Source: CAWJKP01 sp963843465 (GTDB taxonomy: Bacteria; Planctomycetota; Planctomycetia; Pirellulales; Thermoguttaceae). Taken from it: a stretch of DNA of 64,000 bases. The stretch covers positions 1-64,000 of the forward strand of contig CAWJKP010000006.1 in assembly GCA_963843465.1 (NCBI GenBank). Reading direction: 5' to 3'. The notes under the pieces were generated by a model. The model saw only the letters and a list, made by a program, of their open reading frames with translations. It had not been told where the DNA came from and did not search any database. Both the position numbers and the translations under genes were made by a program. Of the stretch, positions 28,227 to 36,905 are shown piece by piece; position 1 is the stretch's first letter; every line of letters starts with the position of its first letter.

Positions 28227-29159
28227 TCAGAATAGCGAGCGGGCGACGTTTTGAAGCCGATTCCTTGCGGCTGAAAGGAACCGACTATTGATGTCAAAGC
28301 CAATCGCGCGCCTTCCCGCTGACAGGGCGACCTCAACTGCGGTTCCAACCCCCGCGAACGGATCGAGCACAAGTCCGTCAGGCGGGGACGAGCTGCAGAT
28401 TCGCGGCTCGATGAGCTTCGGCGGGAACGATGCGCTGTGTTGGTCTTTTCCGGGCACCACGTTCACCTTCTGGACATCGTGCGGGCTGCCGGCTTGCGAG
28501 AGGTCATAATAGTACTTCGCGCGCCCTTCCTTTGGCCTCCGAACAAAGTGAAAAAAATGCTCGTGCGTAAGCCCCAAACGATCATCGAATGGGCGGGGTG
28601 GGACATTGGGTTTGTACCAAATCAGATCATTTCGAAGGATCCAGCGATTTTCCTGCAGGGCGATCGCGACACGGGCGGGGATCAGGAGTAGTTGCTTCTC
28701 CTGTCTGTAACCGCCCATCGGGGTCTTGCGGCGCATCCGGTCGTCACCGTTCAATCCCTGGCGTCCCTTGGACCGGATGCTTGACCAACGCGCGAAGTAC
28801 GTGTCCCCGATATTAAGCCAGAGACTTCCCGATATTTTCAGGATTCTCTGACAATGAGCCATGATCTCGGCCACGTTGGAGACGTACCACTCGGGAAGCG
28901 GTTCGAGTCCGAGCAAGCCCCCATGCTCTCTGTACCATTGGTAGGAAGGGCAGCGCTTCGCGTGCTTTCCACCTTCCCAAAGATCGAGGATATCCCAGTT
29001 GTGTTCGGCCTCGTAATCCCGAAGCCCCCAGTACGGAGGGCTCGTGATGACCAGGTCGACAGTTTCCGAGGGGATCTGGCGGACGAGATCGAACGCGTCT
29101 CCCTGAATGAGGGCAACTCGCGCCTGACCCGACAAGACAGCTTCCAGATTTGTACTCAT
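28227..29159 (-). CDS. DNA methyltransferase of a type II R-M system (TSPPYW class)
   Basis: 310 residues from ATG 29159; ATG 29165 or 29201 are alternatives, the last overlapping a palindrome. Catalytic motif TSPPYWGLRDY (residues 39-49) precedes the AdoMet-binding motif DPFAGVGT (266-273), the beta-group order. TSPPYW favours an N4-cytosine methyltransferase, although N6-adenine cannot be excluded by eye. The central region holds a recognition domain (ARWSSIRSKGRQGLNGDDRMRR). It is transcribed divergently from the controller and endonuclease genes, as in C-protein-regulated systems, and should protect host DNA at the nuclease's site. Confidence 0.85.
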   Translation of the reverse strand: MSTNLEAVLSGQARVALIQGDAFDLVRQIPSETVDLVITSPPYWGLRDYEAEHNWDILDLWEGGKHAKRCPSYQWYREHGGLLGLEPLPEWYVSNVAEIMAHCQRILKISGSLWLNIGDTYFARWSSIRSKGRQGLNGDDRMRRKTPMGGYRQEKQLLLIPARVAIALQENRWILRNDLIWYKPNVPPRPFDDRLGLTHEHFFHFVRRPKEGRAKYYYDLSQAGSPHDVQKVNVVPGKDQHSASFPPKLIEPRICSSSPPDGLVLDPFAGVGTAVEVALSAGRRAIGFDINSRFLSAARNRLQNVARSLF

Positions 29160-29194
29160 GGTCATTCCGGTGAGTATATCGCAAAACCCGGTTT

Positions 29195-29208
29195 CAGACA
29201 ACTGTCTG
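29195..29208. promoter_or_regulatory. Candidate controller-protein operator
   Basis: CAGACA-AC-TGTCTG, a perfect 6+2+6 inverted repeat near the middle of the methylase/controller intergenic region. It is followed by GAC-CCTCA-GTC at about 29211-29221. Controller proteins of R-M systems bind paired inverted repeats (C-boxes) in this position; the assignment is inference. Confidence 0.5.
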
Positions 29209-29245
29209 TAGACCCTCAGTCACAACAGGACGACTCTACCCCCTT

Positions 29246-29473
29246 ATGGGAAAAAGGGCGCAATGCGTTTTCGGAGCAGTAGTGCGGAAATTCCGCCAGG
29301 ACCGGGAAGTCTCCCAGGAGGCTTTGGCCGCCGCTGCGGGACTGCACCGCACCTACATCAGCCTCCTGGAGAGGGGGCTCCGGAATCCATCTCTCTCCGT
29401 GATGCAGCAGCTCGCCTCCGCACTCAAAGTCAGTATGACAGATCTTATTCGTGCCTTCGAGGAGAGGTATTGA
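29246..29473 (+). CDS. XRE-type controller (C) protein
   Basis: 75 residues, almost all one helix-turn-helix domain: VVRKFRQDREVSQEALAAAAGLHRTYISLLERGLRNPSL, the typical C-protein signature, ending SALKVSMTDLIRAFEERY. C proteins delay endonuclease expression until methylation is established by binding the promoter between M and C. No Shine-Dalgarno site precedes ATG 29246, and leaderless C transcripts are common. It is immediately followed by the endonuclease gene with no gap. Confidence 0.85.
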   Translation: MGKRAQCVFGAVVRKFRQDREVSQEALAAAAGLHRTYISLLERGLRNPSLSVMQQLASALKVSMTDLIRAFEERY

Positions 29474-30658
29474 ATGGGGGCGCGTCTTACTCCGCCGAAG
29501 GGGTGCACAACCGGCAATTTCGTCGCCGAATGGTTTGGTCACCGGGTTTGGCCGGCCGTGGACCAGTCCGAGACCGCCCGGGTTAACCAGGGGCGCCGTC
29601 TGTGTCCGTTTCTCACGAGGGCAACGGAGCAGCGAACCGAGTGTGTCAAGCGCGCCAGGGGCTGGAAAGAGCCGTACGGAGTGTGCACGATCAGCAGCGA
29701 CAGCAATGGTAGCCGACAGGATTGGATCGCTTGTCCGCATCGGACGCTCGACCAGCGATTCACCCTCTTGGCCAGCGCCGTCGGCTCCGGGTACTCCATT
29801 CCCGAGGACAACGATATCCTTCTCCTTCCCCTGACCGTTCTCCATCGACTCCGCCAACGCAAGCGGATTATCGACGCGTTCAAGAAGCACGTCCGCGTTT
29901 TCCTCTTTTCGTCCCAGAAACTCGGAGGTGAAATCGATCTACCCGAGACCGATGCATCTCCGGGCGCTGCTGTGGACATGTCGGTAATCGAGGTCACCGC
30001 GGTGGACCGGCAGGGGAGACCGACGCAATTCGGAAACCATCTCTTCTACGAGATTCAAACGTCAGATTTCCACGGAAGCCCGCTCCACGCAGCGGCGATT
30101 CTCCGCGATTGTTGTCCGGCGTGCGAAGCAGCCAAGGGCTACCACCAGGATCTCAGTTCGAAGGTGGAGATCTGTGGAACTGGCGTCGAAGGGCCGAACA
30201 AAGCGAACATCTTCAAACGCACGATCTATCAGATGATCTTTAAGATCGAGCTTTCCCGTGCGCCTCAATGCGCGGGCTTTGCGATCGTTCTTCCAGTTCC
30301 GGTTTGGGAAAGTTGGCTGAAGCACTTAGGACGGCCGCAAGTTGCGGGAACTGACCCAAGGCAACTTGCGCTGCGAACACCGACGGAAACGGAGCGGACA
30401 TCCGGGGAGCAATCGAGGGCCACGGTCTATGTCTTCGATGTTGACCGTGATTCCCGAGAAACACCAAATCCGCTCGTCATCGTGCAACAGGTTGCCATTT
30501 CTGCCGGAGCTCTGATCCACCACGCCTTCGATCGGGCATCCGCCGAAGCGATCGGTCGCGGTGTTGTGACCACTTTCCGTAAATCCTTTATGGAGCGGGC
30601 AGAGAAGGGATGGGATGGGCAGTTACGTCCTGGGGAGTTCAATAGCCCAGAGGCGTAG
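29474..30658 (+). CDS. NotI-family restriction endonuclease
   Basis: 394 residues; ATG 29474 directly follows the controller TGA, with AGGAGAGG upstream. The N-terminus NFVAEWFGHRVWPAVDQSE and a metal-binding Cys4 set (C44 in CPFLT, C57, C71, C87 in ACPHR) match the NotI fold. Active-site residues line up by spacing: E153 (LGGEI), D168 (AAVDMS), then E193 and Q195 in FYEIQTSDFHGS; NotI has E145, D160, E182 and Q184. Further conserved blocks are VEGPNKANIFKRTIYQMIFK and ECAGFAIVLPVPVWESWLKHL-like (here QCAGF). NotI cuts GCGGCCGC; the actual target here is unproven. Lower G+C than flanking genes suggests acquisition. Confidence 0.88.
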   Translation: MGARLTPPKGCTTGNFVAEWFGHRVWPAVDQSETARVNQGRRLCPFLTRATEQRTECVKRARGWKEPYGVCTISSDSNGSRQDWIACPHRTLDQRFTLLASAVGSGYSIPEDNDILLLPLTVLHRLRQRKRIIDAFKKHVRVFLFSSQKLGGEIDLPETDASPGAAVDMSVIEVTAVDRQGRPTQFGNHLFYEIQTSDFHGSPLHAAAILRDCCPACEAAKGYHQDLSSKVEICGTGVEGPNKANIFKRTIYQMIFKIELSRAPQCAGFAIVLPVPVWESWLKHLGRPQVAGTDPRQLALRTPTETERTSGEQSRATVYVFDVDRDSRETPNPLVIVQQVAISAGALIHHAFDRASAEAIGRGVVTTFRKSFMERAEKGWDGQLRPGEFNSPEA

Positions 30659-30679
30659 GTGGGCGTAACATTGGAGAAG

Positions 30680-30752
<73 letters not shown>

Positions 30753-30758
30753 TTGGAC

Positions 30759-30929
30759 TTACGTCGCCGCGTGGTCGAGTTGGTCAGCCAGCACGCGCAA
30801 CGAAAAGGCTTGTGCGCGGTCGATCGCTTCTTGGCGACTTTGGCCGTAGGTTAGTTCCCCGGGAAGGTCCGGCACTTCTGCGAGCCAGCGGCCGTCGTCT
30901 TCCTGTTCGACTTCAATGGTCAGTGGCAC
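30759..30929 (-). CDS. Short HicB-like protein
   Basis: 56 residues from GTG 30929 (GGGAGG nearby upstream). The sequence PLTIEVEQEDDGRWLAEVPDLPG..YGQSRQEAIDRAQAFSLRVLADQLDH matches the N-terminal partial RNase H-like fold of HicB antitoxins. It ends 7 bp from the degenerate tRNA, earlier than usual HicB proteins, and no HicA toxin gene is adjacent. It may have been truncated when the island formed, or be a solitary short HicB. Confidence 0.65.
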   Translation of the reverse strand: MPLTIEVEQEDDGRWLAEVPDLPGELTYGQSRQEAIDRAQAFSLRVLADQLDHAAT

Positions 30930-30960
30930 AATCCGCCCTCCCTTCGACTTGCGAGCCGAC

Positions 30961-33937
30961 CTATTCTGCCGGCACGATCCAGAGCTGACGGCCAGATTCC
31001 GCAGGCGTAACGCGAATAACGATCGCTTCGCCGTCTCGCTGAAAGGGGACGGCCACGCCTTTCGAGCCCGGGATTGCATCCGCAGTGAATAGCTTCACCT
31101 TGCCGGGCAGGCCGCTGAGCGGAATGCGAACGGCGCCCGTGCCGCCAATCGTGATTTGGTAGATCGCACCGTCGGGCACTCTTTGTGCGGCGGCGATAGG
31201 GGCGAAGGTGACCAGCGACAGGGGATTCTCGGCAAAGACGGCCGCCCGGCCGTCAACCGTGATCTGCCGGCAGTCGCTGCCGGCAAAGGCGACAAGAGTT
31301 CCCTGCCGGTTCAGCCGAAAGGCCACCGCGCCGCTGCCCTCATAGGTGACCGCGTGGCCGCCTACCTTGAAATCCCGCAGATCCAATTTATCCGGCGGCA
31401 AGGGATGGCGGGCAAGATAGGCGGCATCGGCCGCGGGGTCCCGAGCGAAACCGCCTTGCCAGTCCTCTTCCAACAGCCGCAGGTGCCGGGCGATGGTGAT
31501 CGCGCCATTGGGAAAGCGGCAGCAGAGATACTCGCCCGTCCGCGAGAGATACTCCGTGTTGTCGTTGACGCCGGAGAACCTTCCGGTGGGTGTGTATGCC
31601 CCCAACGCGAGTAGTACATCGAACCAGGTGCGGGTGTCGTAGCCGAGACTACACGACTGATTGTCGCGCGGGCGGAAACCGAGGAACGTTGCGCTGCCGC
31701 CCTGCGGATAAAGGCGATGCGTGCCCACGAGCCGTTCCTGGCAGCGGGCGACCGGCTGCGTCGAGCCCGTCGCACTCAGCGGATAGATGTGATCGACCAA
31801 CTCGTGCGTGAGGATGATCTGCGGCGGCACGTCGTGCAAGGCGCCGGCAAAAACGACCTGCCGCCCGGGAGCGGACAGGCCTTCGTTGTGCGCCGGTTGG
31901 TAGTGGATGCCGAAGATCGCCTGCCAGGGACCGAGGGCGTCGCCGTCCTCGTCGGTGAGCACGGGCGGCGGCCCGGCCCAGACGACGCGGCCGCCTTGTT
32001 CCACCAGTTGCCGCAGCATGTCCAGCAGCCGTTGCGAGGGGAAGGGCTCGAAAACGGCCGCCAGCGTGGTAAATCGGCGTCCGGCCATCTCGATCGCCGG
32101 GCCGACAATCTTCCCGCGCTGGAGCAGTTTCGCCTGGGTCACGTAGTTGGCATAGGGATACTGGGTCATCCAACTGCCGAAGCGTTCTTCGACGGCCACC
32201 AGGTCGATCGGGTAGAGCATGAGCACGTCCACGTCCCGGTGTTGCACGTCTTGCACGTTGCCGTAATGGGAGCCGAGGACGCCGAACGCCGCCGCCAACA
32301 TGGCACGGCGCCGGGCAACGGGCTCGGGCATGCCCCAGTGCGCGGCGTAGGAATAGGGCACCTCGTTCAAGATGCCGGTCGAGCAGGCCAGCGACAGTCC
32401 CAGGTAGTTGCGATCAAGAAAGCCGCCTTCCGCATGATCGTTCCCATTGCCCGTGAGGAAATCGCCCCAGCGGAAATAATCGGAGCAGGCCACGGCGGAC
32501 TGCTGCACCGTATTGGACCAGAGGAAGTCCGAGGTGTATTCGTACTTGCTGCGATTGGCGTTGGCGCCCTCGAGGGTAGTCCAGCAGTCGCAGGTGGGGC
32601 TTTCGGCCCAGGTGGCGTGCACCCGGGCTTCGAGGCGGCGGCCCATCCGCGTTTCGGCGTGGTGCTTGGCCTCGACCAGGAGGTCCGTCAGGCCGTCCTG
32701 CAGGAAGCGGTAGTAATGCGCGGAAAAGGGCCGTGCGGCGGATGTCCAGCGGCGAGGGGCCGAAGACGTGCATCACGCCCTGCGTGGCGCTGAGATCGAT
32801 GGCGAAGTCCTCCTGGCCGTAGGTGAAGTAGACGAGGTACTTGGCGAAATCGCGGTACTTCGCTCCGAACCCCTTTGCGAACTTCTCGGCAAAGCCCGGG
32901 CTGACGTAACGCATGGCGAACTGGCCGTGGTCGTGGTGGCCGAAGTAGCTCCAGTCGCCCATCAGGTGGGGCTCGTCGGAGTAGAGCGCGTTGAGCTTGA
33001 CCCCTGCGGCGGCATAGCGGTCCACCAGCGCTTTCAGGTAGGGCAAGGCCTTGTCGGAGAAGTAGTCCATTTCGGGCGTGCGGTAGCTTTGGACGACCAG
33101 CACGCGATCGAGGCCGGAGGTCTCGGTCTTGCCCGTGCCGTAGACGCGGATTCGCGTTGCCGGAAATCGCTCGGGCCGGATGCCTTCGAAGACTTCGACC
33201 TTGGCCTTGTCGGTGATCTCCGTGATGGAGTCTTCGGGGACAACGCGGTACGGCGTGCCAGCCAAGGGTTGCTCGCGAAAGGCGAAGACTCGCACCCCGG
33301 CGTCTTCCAGGTCGAAGGGGCCCTTGTTGTTGACCCAGCGGGAATGCCGCCACAACTGCACGCTGAACGCGCCGCTTGCCGGATCGCGCAGCCCCTTGCG
33401 GTACTGCATCCACACGCCCGACTCGCCGGTCGCCTGGCGATAGCCCCGGCCGATCTCCAGCGGAGTCAGCAGGCTCAGCTCCAGCCCGAGCCCGTACTGC
33501 TCGGCGAACTTGCCGATACGGGCGATCTTCTCGATATAGGAATCCATGTCGGGCATGAGACGCCGCGCGTGGTTCTGGCCGGGCCTATACTGCTGGAAGA
33601 AGTGATCGAAGGCCACGATCAGCGTCCTTGCCCCCTGGCGCTTTGCCGACTCGCAGACCTGGCGGAGGCTGGCAAGATGCTTTGGCTGCGGCGTGAGACT
33701 CAGGTCGAGGACCTTGTCCGGGTCGGCCGCCAGGATCTCTAATTCTTCGTCGCTGACAAGAATGATCTGCTCTTTGGGAAGCGCGAAGGCCCAGGGGCCC
33801 GGATAAGCCGCCATTTCGCCCTGATAGACTTTCTCCGGGGCCCCGGATTCTTCGCCCACCTGGGCCGCGTCGAGCGGACCAGCGAAGACTGCCATCCCCA
33901 GGATTGTTGCCACCGCAGTCAGGCCAAGTCGCGTCAT
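30961..33937 (-). CDS. Large secreted glycoside-hydrolase-like protein, frameshift near 32724
   Basis: About 992 residues when joined. The N-terminus (ATG 33937) has a signal peptide MTRLGLTAVATILGMAVFAG. The first frame carries SYIEKIARIGKFAEQYGLGLELSLLTP, YSDEPHLMGDWSYFGHHDHG and reads to SPLDIRRTALF. The second frame continues with HYYRFLQDGLTDLLVEAKHHAETRMGRRLEA. One missing base in the A4 run at 32724-32727 explains the break. A TIM-barrel-like first half with a SDEPH acidic pair, then a glutamine-amidotransferase-like domain (RFTTLAAVFEPFPSQRLLDML, GGRVVWAG) as in GH42-type beta-galactosidase trimerisation domains, and a C-terminal beta domain. Family and substrate are not recognised; a secreted carbohydrate-active role is inferred. 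Confidence 0.65.
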
Positions 33938-34429
33938 GGTCGCCTTCTTTCCGTCGAGTGGACTCCGCTCGCTTTAGGTTTGCCCAACTTACTGTTTTAC
34001 AGGCCCTTATTGTCGCTGCCCCGGATCGGAGCAGCAAGTCGGACTCCCGAGGTCCGAAATTGCCACCTCATCCATCAATACCCCTCTAGCGGACGCCCGT
34101 ACCATGTACAAGACTAGTGGGGAAAAGTCGCCTTGATTCGGTCGGCTGCGGTGGCTACAATGGGCAGCGGAAATCTGGCAAGAGGTGCGGAAGGATTCCG
34201 CACGGCTCCTTTTCGAGACGACGGCACGAGGTCGAACGCTTGTCCGATTCGCACGCTGCTGGCGGCGGCCGCTTGGAGCGTACCGCCATTGGTTCGTAGG
34301 ACGGATTGCCAATCCGTCCCACCGTGGGCGGCGGCTTCGTGTTATCGCGTGACCTCATGGCTGAGGGGCTCGCACCATCTGCCCCCGCAAGGGTCGGTGC
34401 GAGGCTTCGATTGGAAAGGAGACCCGCAA
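33938..34429. other. Intergenic region before the CsrA fusion
   Basis: No supported gene. It contains a palindrome GGACGGATTGCCAATCCGTCC split around 34300-34320 (a recurrent planctomycete-type repeat) and a leader hairpin at 34369-34403. Confidence 0.5.
34369..34403 (+). promoter_or_regulatory. Leader hairpin upstream of the CsrA fusion gene
   Basis: CTCGCACC (34369-34376) pairs with GGTGCGAG (34396-34403), about 27 nt before ATG 34430. Two GGA triplets follow in TTGGAAAGGAGA, which overlaps the ribosome-binding site; CsrA recognises A(N)GGA, so feedback control of its own translation is possible. This is inference. Confidence 0.4.
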
Positions 34430-35200
34430 ATGTTAGTCCTCTCTCGTCGTCAGAACGAGAAGATCGTTTTTCCCCACTTGGGCGTCACCGTGGAGATCCT
34501 GCGGATTTCGGGCAATGCGGTGCGCGTGGGCGTCGATGCGCCGCGCGACGTGACCGTGTTGCGGGAGGAGCTGGCTGCCGAGGCTCTGGCCGAGACCGAG
34601 CGGGCTCGACGGGACTTCCGCCACAAGCTCCGCAACCGGCTCAACGCGGCCAATCTTTGCCTCTACCTGGTGCAGAAACAGATGGAGCAGCACAAGCCGC
34701 AGGAGGCCGAGCGGACCCTGGAGAAGGCCTTGACCACCTTCGCGGCGTTGGACTTGGAGATCGCCGAGGCCACGCAGCAGCCGGGACTGAAGCTGCCCAA
34801 GCCGACCCGCCGGGCCCTGCTGGTCGAGGACGACGCCAATGAGAGCGAGCTCTTGGCCGGGCTGTTGCGGATCAGCGGCTTCGAGGTGGCCACGGTCAGC
34901 GACGGCGACCGGGCGTTGGATTATCTTGCCGCGCATCGCCGGCCGGACGTGGTTCTCCTGGACATGTTCATGCCGCACTGCGACGGCCCCTCGACGCTCT
35001 CGGCGATCCGCAGCAACCCGCAGTACGAGGGGCTGAAGGTGGTCGCCGTCAGCGGTTCCGCCCCCGGCGAGGTGGGCGTTTCCATCGGTCCCCACGGCGT
35101 GGACCAGTGGTTCGTCAAGCCGATCCATCCGGAGAAGCTCGTCAGCCGGCTCCACGAGTGCCTGGACGGCGACGCCAGGGTCGGCGCAGGAACAAGTTGA
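34430..35200 (+). CDS. CsrA fused to helical linker and receiver domain
   Basis: 256 residues from ATG 34430, with AAAGGAGA 8 nt upstream. Residues 1-48 are a full CsrA (MLVLSRRQNEKIVFPHLGVT..., NAVRVGVDAPRDVTVLREEL) with the RNA-binding L4 and R45 (R44 of E. coli) retained. Residues 60-115 form a helical hairpin resembling a histidine-kinase dimerisation domain, with H65 in FRHKLRNRLN. Residues 128-246 are a receiver: acidic pair D134/D135, phospho-acceptor D178 (VVLLDMFMP), S208 and K230 (FVKPI). CsrA normally is a 60-70-residue dimeric mRNA-binding protein. This fusion suggests phosphorylation-controlled RNA binding. No cognate kinase gene is adjacent. Confidence 0.9.
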   Translation: MLVLSRRQNEKIVFPHLGVTVEILRISGNAVRVGVDAPRDVTVLREELAAEALAETERARRDFRHKLRNRLNAANLCLYLVQKQMEQHKPQEAERTLEKALTTFAALDLEIAEATQQPGLKLPKPTRRALLVEDDANESELLAGLLRISGFEVATVSDGDRALDYLAAHRRPDVVLLDMFMPHCDGPSTLSAIRSNPQYEGLKVVAVSGSAPGEVGVSIGPHGVDQWFVKPIHPEKLVSRLHECLDGDARVGAGTS

Positions 35201-35210
35201 CCGCTCTTTC

Positions 35211-35283
35211 TTTTGTGGTGCAGGCGTCCCGCCTGCATTTCGCCTGCCTTTCGCCGGGCAGGCGGGACGCCTGCACCACAAAA
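35211..35283. repeat. Inverted repeat with GCAGGCGTCCCGCCTGC
   Basis: 26-bp arms at 35211-35236 and 35258-35283 (core TGGTGCAGGCGTCCCGCCTG), each arm itself palindromic. It lies between the CsrA fusion and a convergent membrane-protein gene, so it may also terminate both. Confidence 0.8.
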
Positions 35284-35295
35284 CTTCGCCGGCGG

Positions 35296-36017
35296 CTAGC
35301 CGCCCTTGATGCCTTCGATCTGCCAATCGACCAGATGCGCGGCGGCGAGAACCCTTCGCCGCAAGCTCAGGCCAAGGAAAAAACTGGTCTTCTGACCGGC
35401 CTCGTCATAGGTTACCGCATAGACCAGCCGGAGCACGTCGCCCTCGTCGTCATGGCCCTGGAACTCGGTGTCGTAGTAGCAGATGCGGGCCTTGCCGCCG
35501 AGGGTCAACAGCGCCTGGATCGCGGGCTGGGCGACGAACGACTCCAAGCCGGCCCGTGCGTCGGAGCCGGCGTAATAGCTCGCCCCAAGGTCGACGCTCG
35601 CCGGCGCAGGCGGCCGGCCGGGAGCGTCAACTGGTGAGCCGCGGCGGGGTGGTCTTGCTGAATCTCGCGGAGGAACTCTACGGCGACCCGGCGGCCCTCG
35701 TTTCTGATCAGCCAGCGGTTGGCCAACAGTTCGGCCGGCGCGGCGAAGCTGAAAACGACCGAAAGCAGCAGTCCGATCAAGGCCGGCTTGCGACCCAACA
35801 GGGCCGGGGCACGGCGGCGGATCCGGGCCAGGGCCGCGACCCCCGCCACCACGCCCGCAAAGGCCACCGGCCAGAGCCAGGGCGTGAACATGGCCGTCCA
35901 GGAGAGCAATCCCAGCAGCAAGGCCAGGAAGGCCAGCCCGCTGACCGACTGGTATCGGGTCAGCTCGTCGTCCTGCGGATCGATCGGCAACCGGGGTTCG
36001 ACTTCGGCGTTCGACAT
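35296..36017 (-). CDS. Membrane protein of unknown function, frameshift near 35620
   Basis: About 240 residues when joined. The N-terminal part (ATG 36017, MSNAEVEPRLPIDPQDDELT) has two or three membrane helices: SVSGLAFLALLLGLLSWTAMF, WLWPVAFAGVVAGVAALA, and ALIGLLLSVVFSFAAPAELL. This resembles DUF4190-type proteins. The C-terminal part reads in another frame from ASVDLGASYYAGSDARAGLES to GIKGG. One missing base in GGG at 35620-35622 would restore it (LPGRPPAPASVDL). The C-terminal domain looks globular and periplasmic. Function unknown. Confidence 0.65.
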
Positions 36018-36024
36018 GGGCTTT

Positions 36025-36153
36025 GGAGTGCGGCGACTTGTCGCCGCTTTTCTGGAGTGCTTGCCGCCAAAAGGTTACGCGGCAGTGTACCTGAAATATG
36101 TCTCCGATCGCTTCCGGCCGATGGACGAAAGCGGCGACAAGTCGCCGCACTCC
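36025..36153. repeat. Inverted repeat with GCGGCGACTTGTCGCCGC
   Basis: Arms at 36025-36050 and 36128-36153, core GTGCGGCGACTTGTCGCCGC, each arm palindromic, separated by about 77 bp. It fills the gap between two minus-strand membrane-protein genes. Confidence 0.85.
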
Positions 36154-36158
36154 AAGGG

Positions 36159-36866
36159 CTAGCGGCTCGGCACCCGTTGGCCCAGGTCCCCCTCAATGAC
36201 ACGGTAGCCGCCCTTATCCTTGTCGTTGAGATAGTTTTCCAGGGACATCCGCCGGGCGGCGTACTTGGGGATGAACTCGGCCCGGCGGTCGAACACGGCT
36301 AGTTCCTTTTCCGCCTGGTCGGTGTCCTTCCCATAGGTGCCCGAGTCCTTCTCGGCCGACGACAGTCCGCGGCAGTAGACGCCTCGGGAGACGGATTGCA
36401 CGAAGCCCAGCCATCGCCGGTCGGGAGCGGTTCCCAAGAGCATTTCCTCTTCGGGCTGGAAGCCCCCGCCCAGGAAGTTCTTGGCCAGCGGGGCCGTGTG
36501 CAGGGTCATGGCCGTAAAGCAAACCATGACCCAACCGACCATCGCCGCCATGAGGGGCGAGCCGATCTCGTCGGCCAGCTTGAGGAAGCGAACCTTGGTC
36601 CGCGAAATGCGGTCGGTCGCTAGCCGAAAGACGATCACCAACAGGCCGAACAAGCCCCAAAGGCAGAGGAAATCGAGGAAGAAAGTGAACGAACCGAAGT
36701 AGCTCTCCCCGAGTTTTGCCAGCGGCTCGAAAAAGTTCGTCGCCAGCAGCCCGGCCGTCACCACGTTAACCAGGTTGAGGAAGTTTCCCCAGATCCCTTC
36801 CGTATAGAGGAATCCCACGCAGGCGAGCAGGACGATCACCAGCGAAAGGGGGAGCAATGATCCCAT
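36159..36866 (-). CDS. CvpA-like membrane protein
   Basis: 235 residues. Four hydrophobic helices in the first 160 residues: PLSLVIVLLACVGFLYTEG, LVNVVTAGLLATNFFEPL, FTFFLDFLCLWGLFGLLVIVF, and MAAMVGWVMVCFTAMTLHT. The remainder is hydrophilic. The pattern fits the CvpA (colicin V production) superfamily, though I saw no decisive motif. It sits downstream of the PilB-like/PilT pair on the same strand. Confidence 0.55.
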   Translation of the reverse strand: MGSLLPLSLVIVLLACVGFLYTEGIWGNFLNLVNVVTAGLLATNFFEPLAKLGESYFGSFTFFLDFLCLWGLFGLLVIVFRLATDRISRTKVRFLKLADEIGSPLMAAMVGWVMVCFTAMTLHTAPLAKNFLGGGFQPEEEMLLGTAPDRRWLGFVQSVSRGVYCRGLSSAEKDSGTYGKDTDQAEKELAVFDRRAEFIPKYAARRMSLENYLNDKDKGGYRVIEGDLGQRVPSR

Positions 36867-36879
36867 AAGCGTCTCCCAC

Positions 36880-36901
36880 GTAGGTTATGCTTCAGCATGA
36901 C
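36880..36901. repeat. Family A palindromic repeat, locus 3 (single unit)
   Basis: GTAGGTTATGCTTCAGCATGAC, with one change from the family consensus (ATGAC for ATAAC), immediately after the PilB-like gene. Confidence 0.75.
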
Positions 36902-36905
36902 ATTT

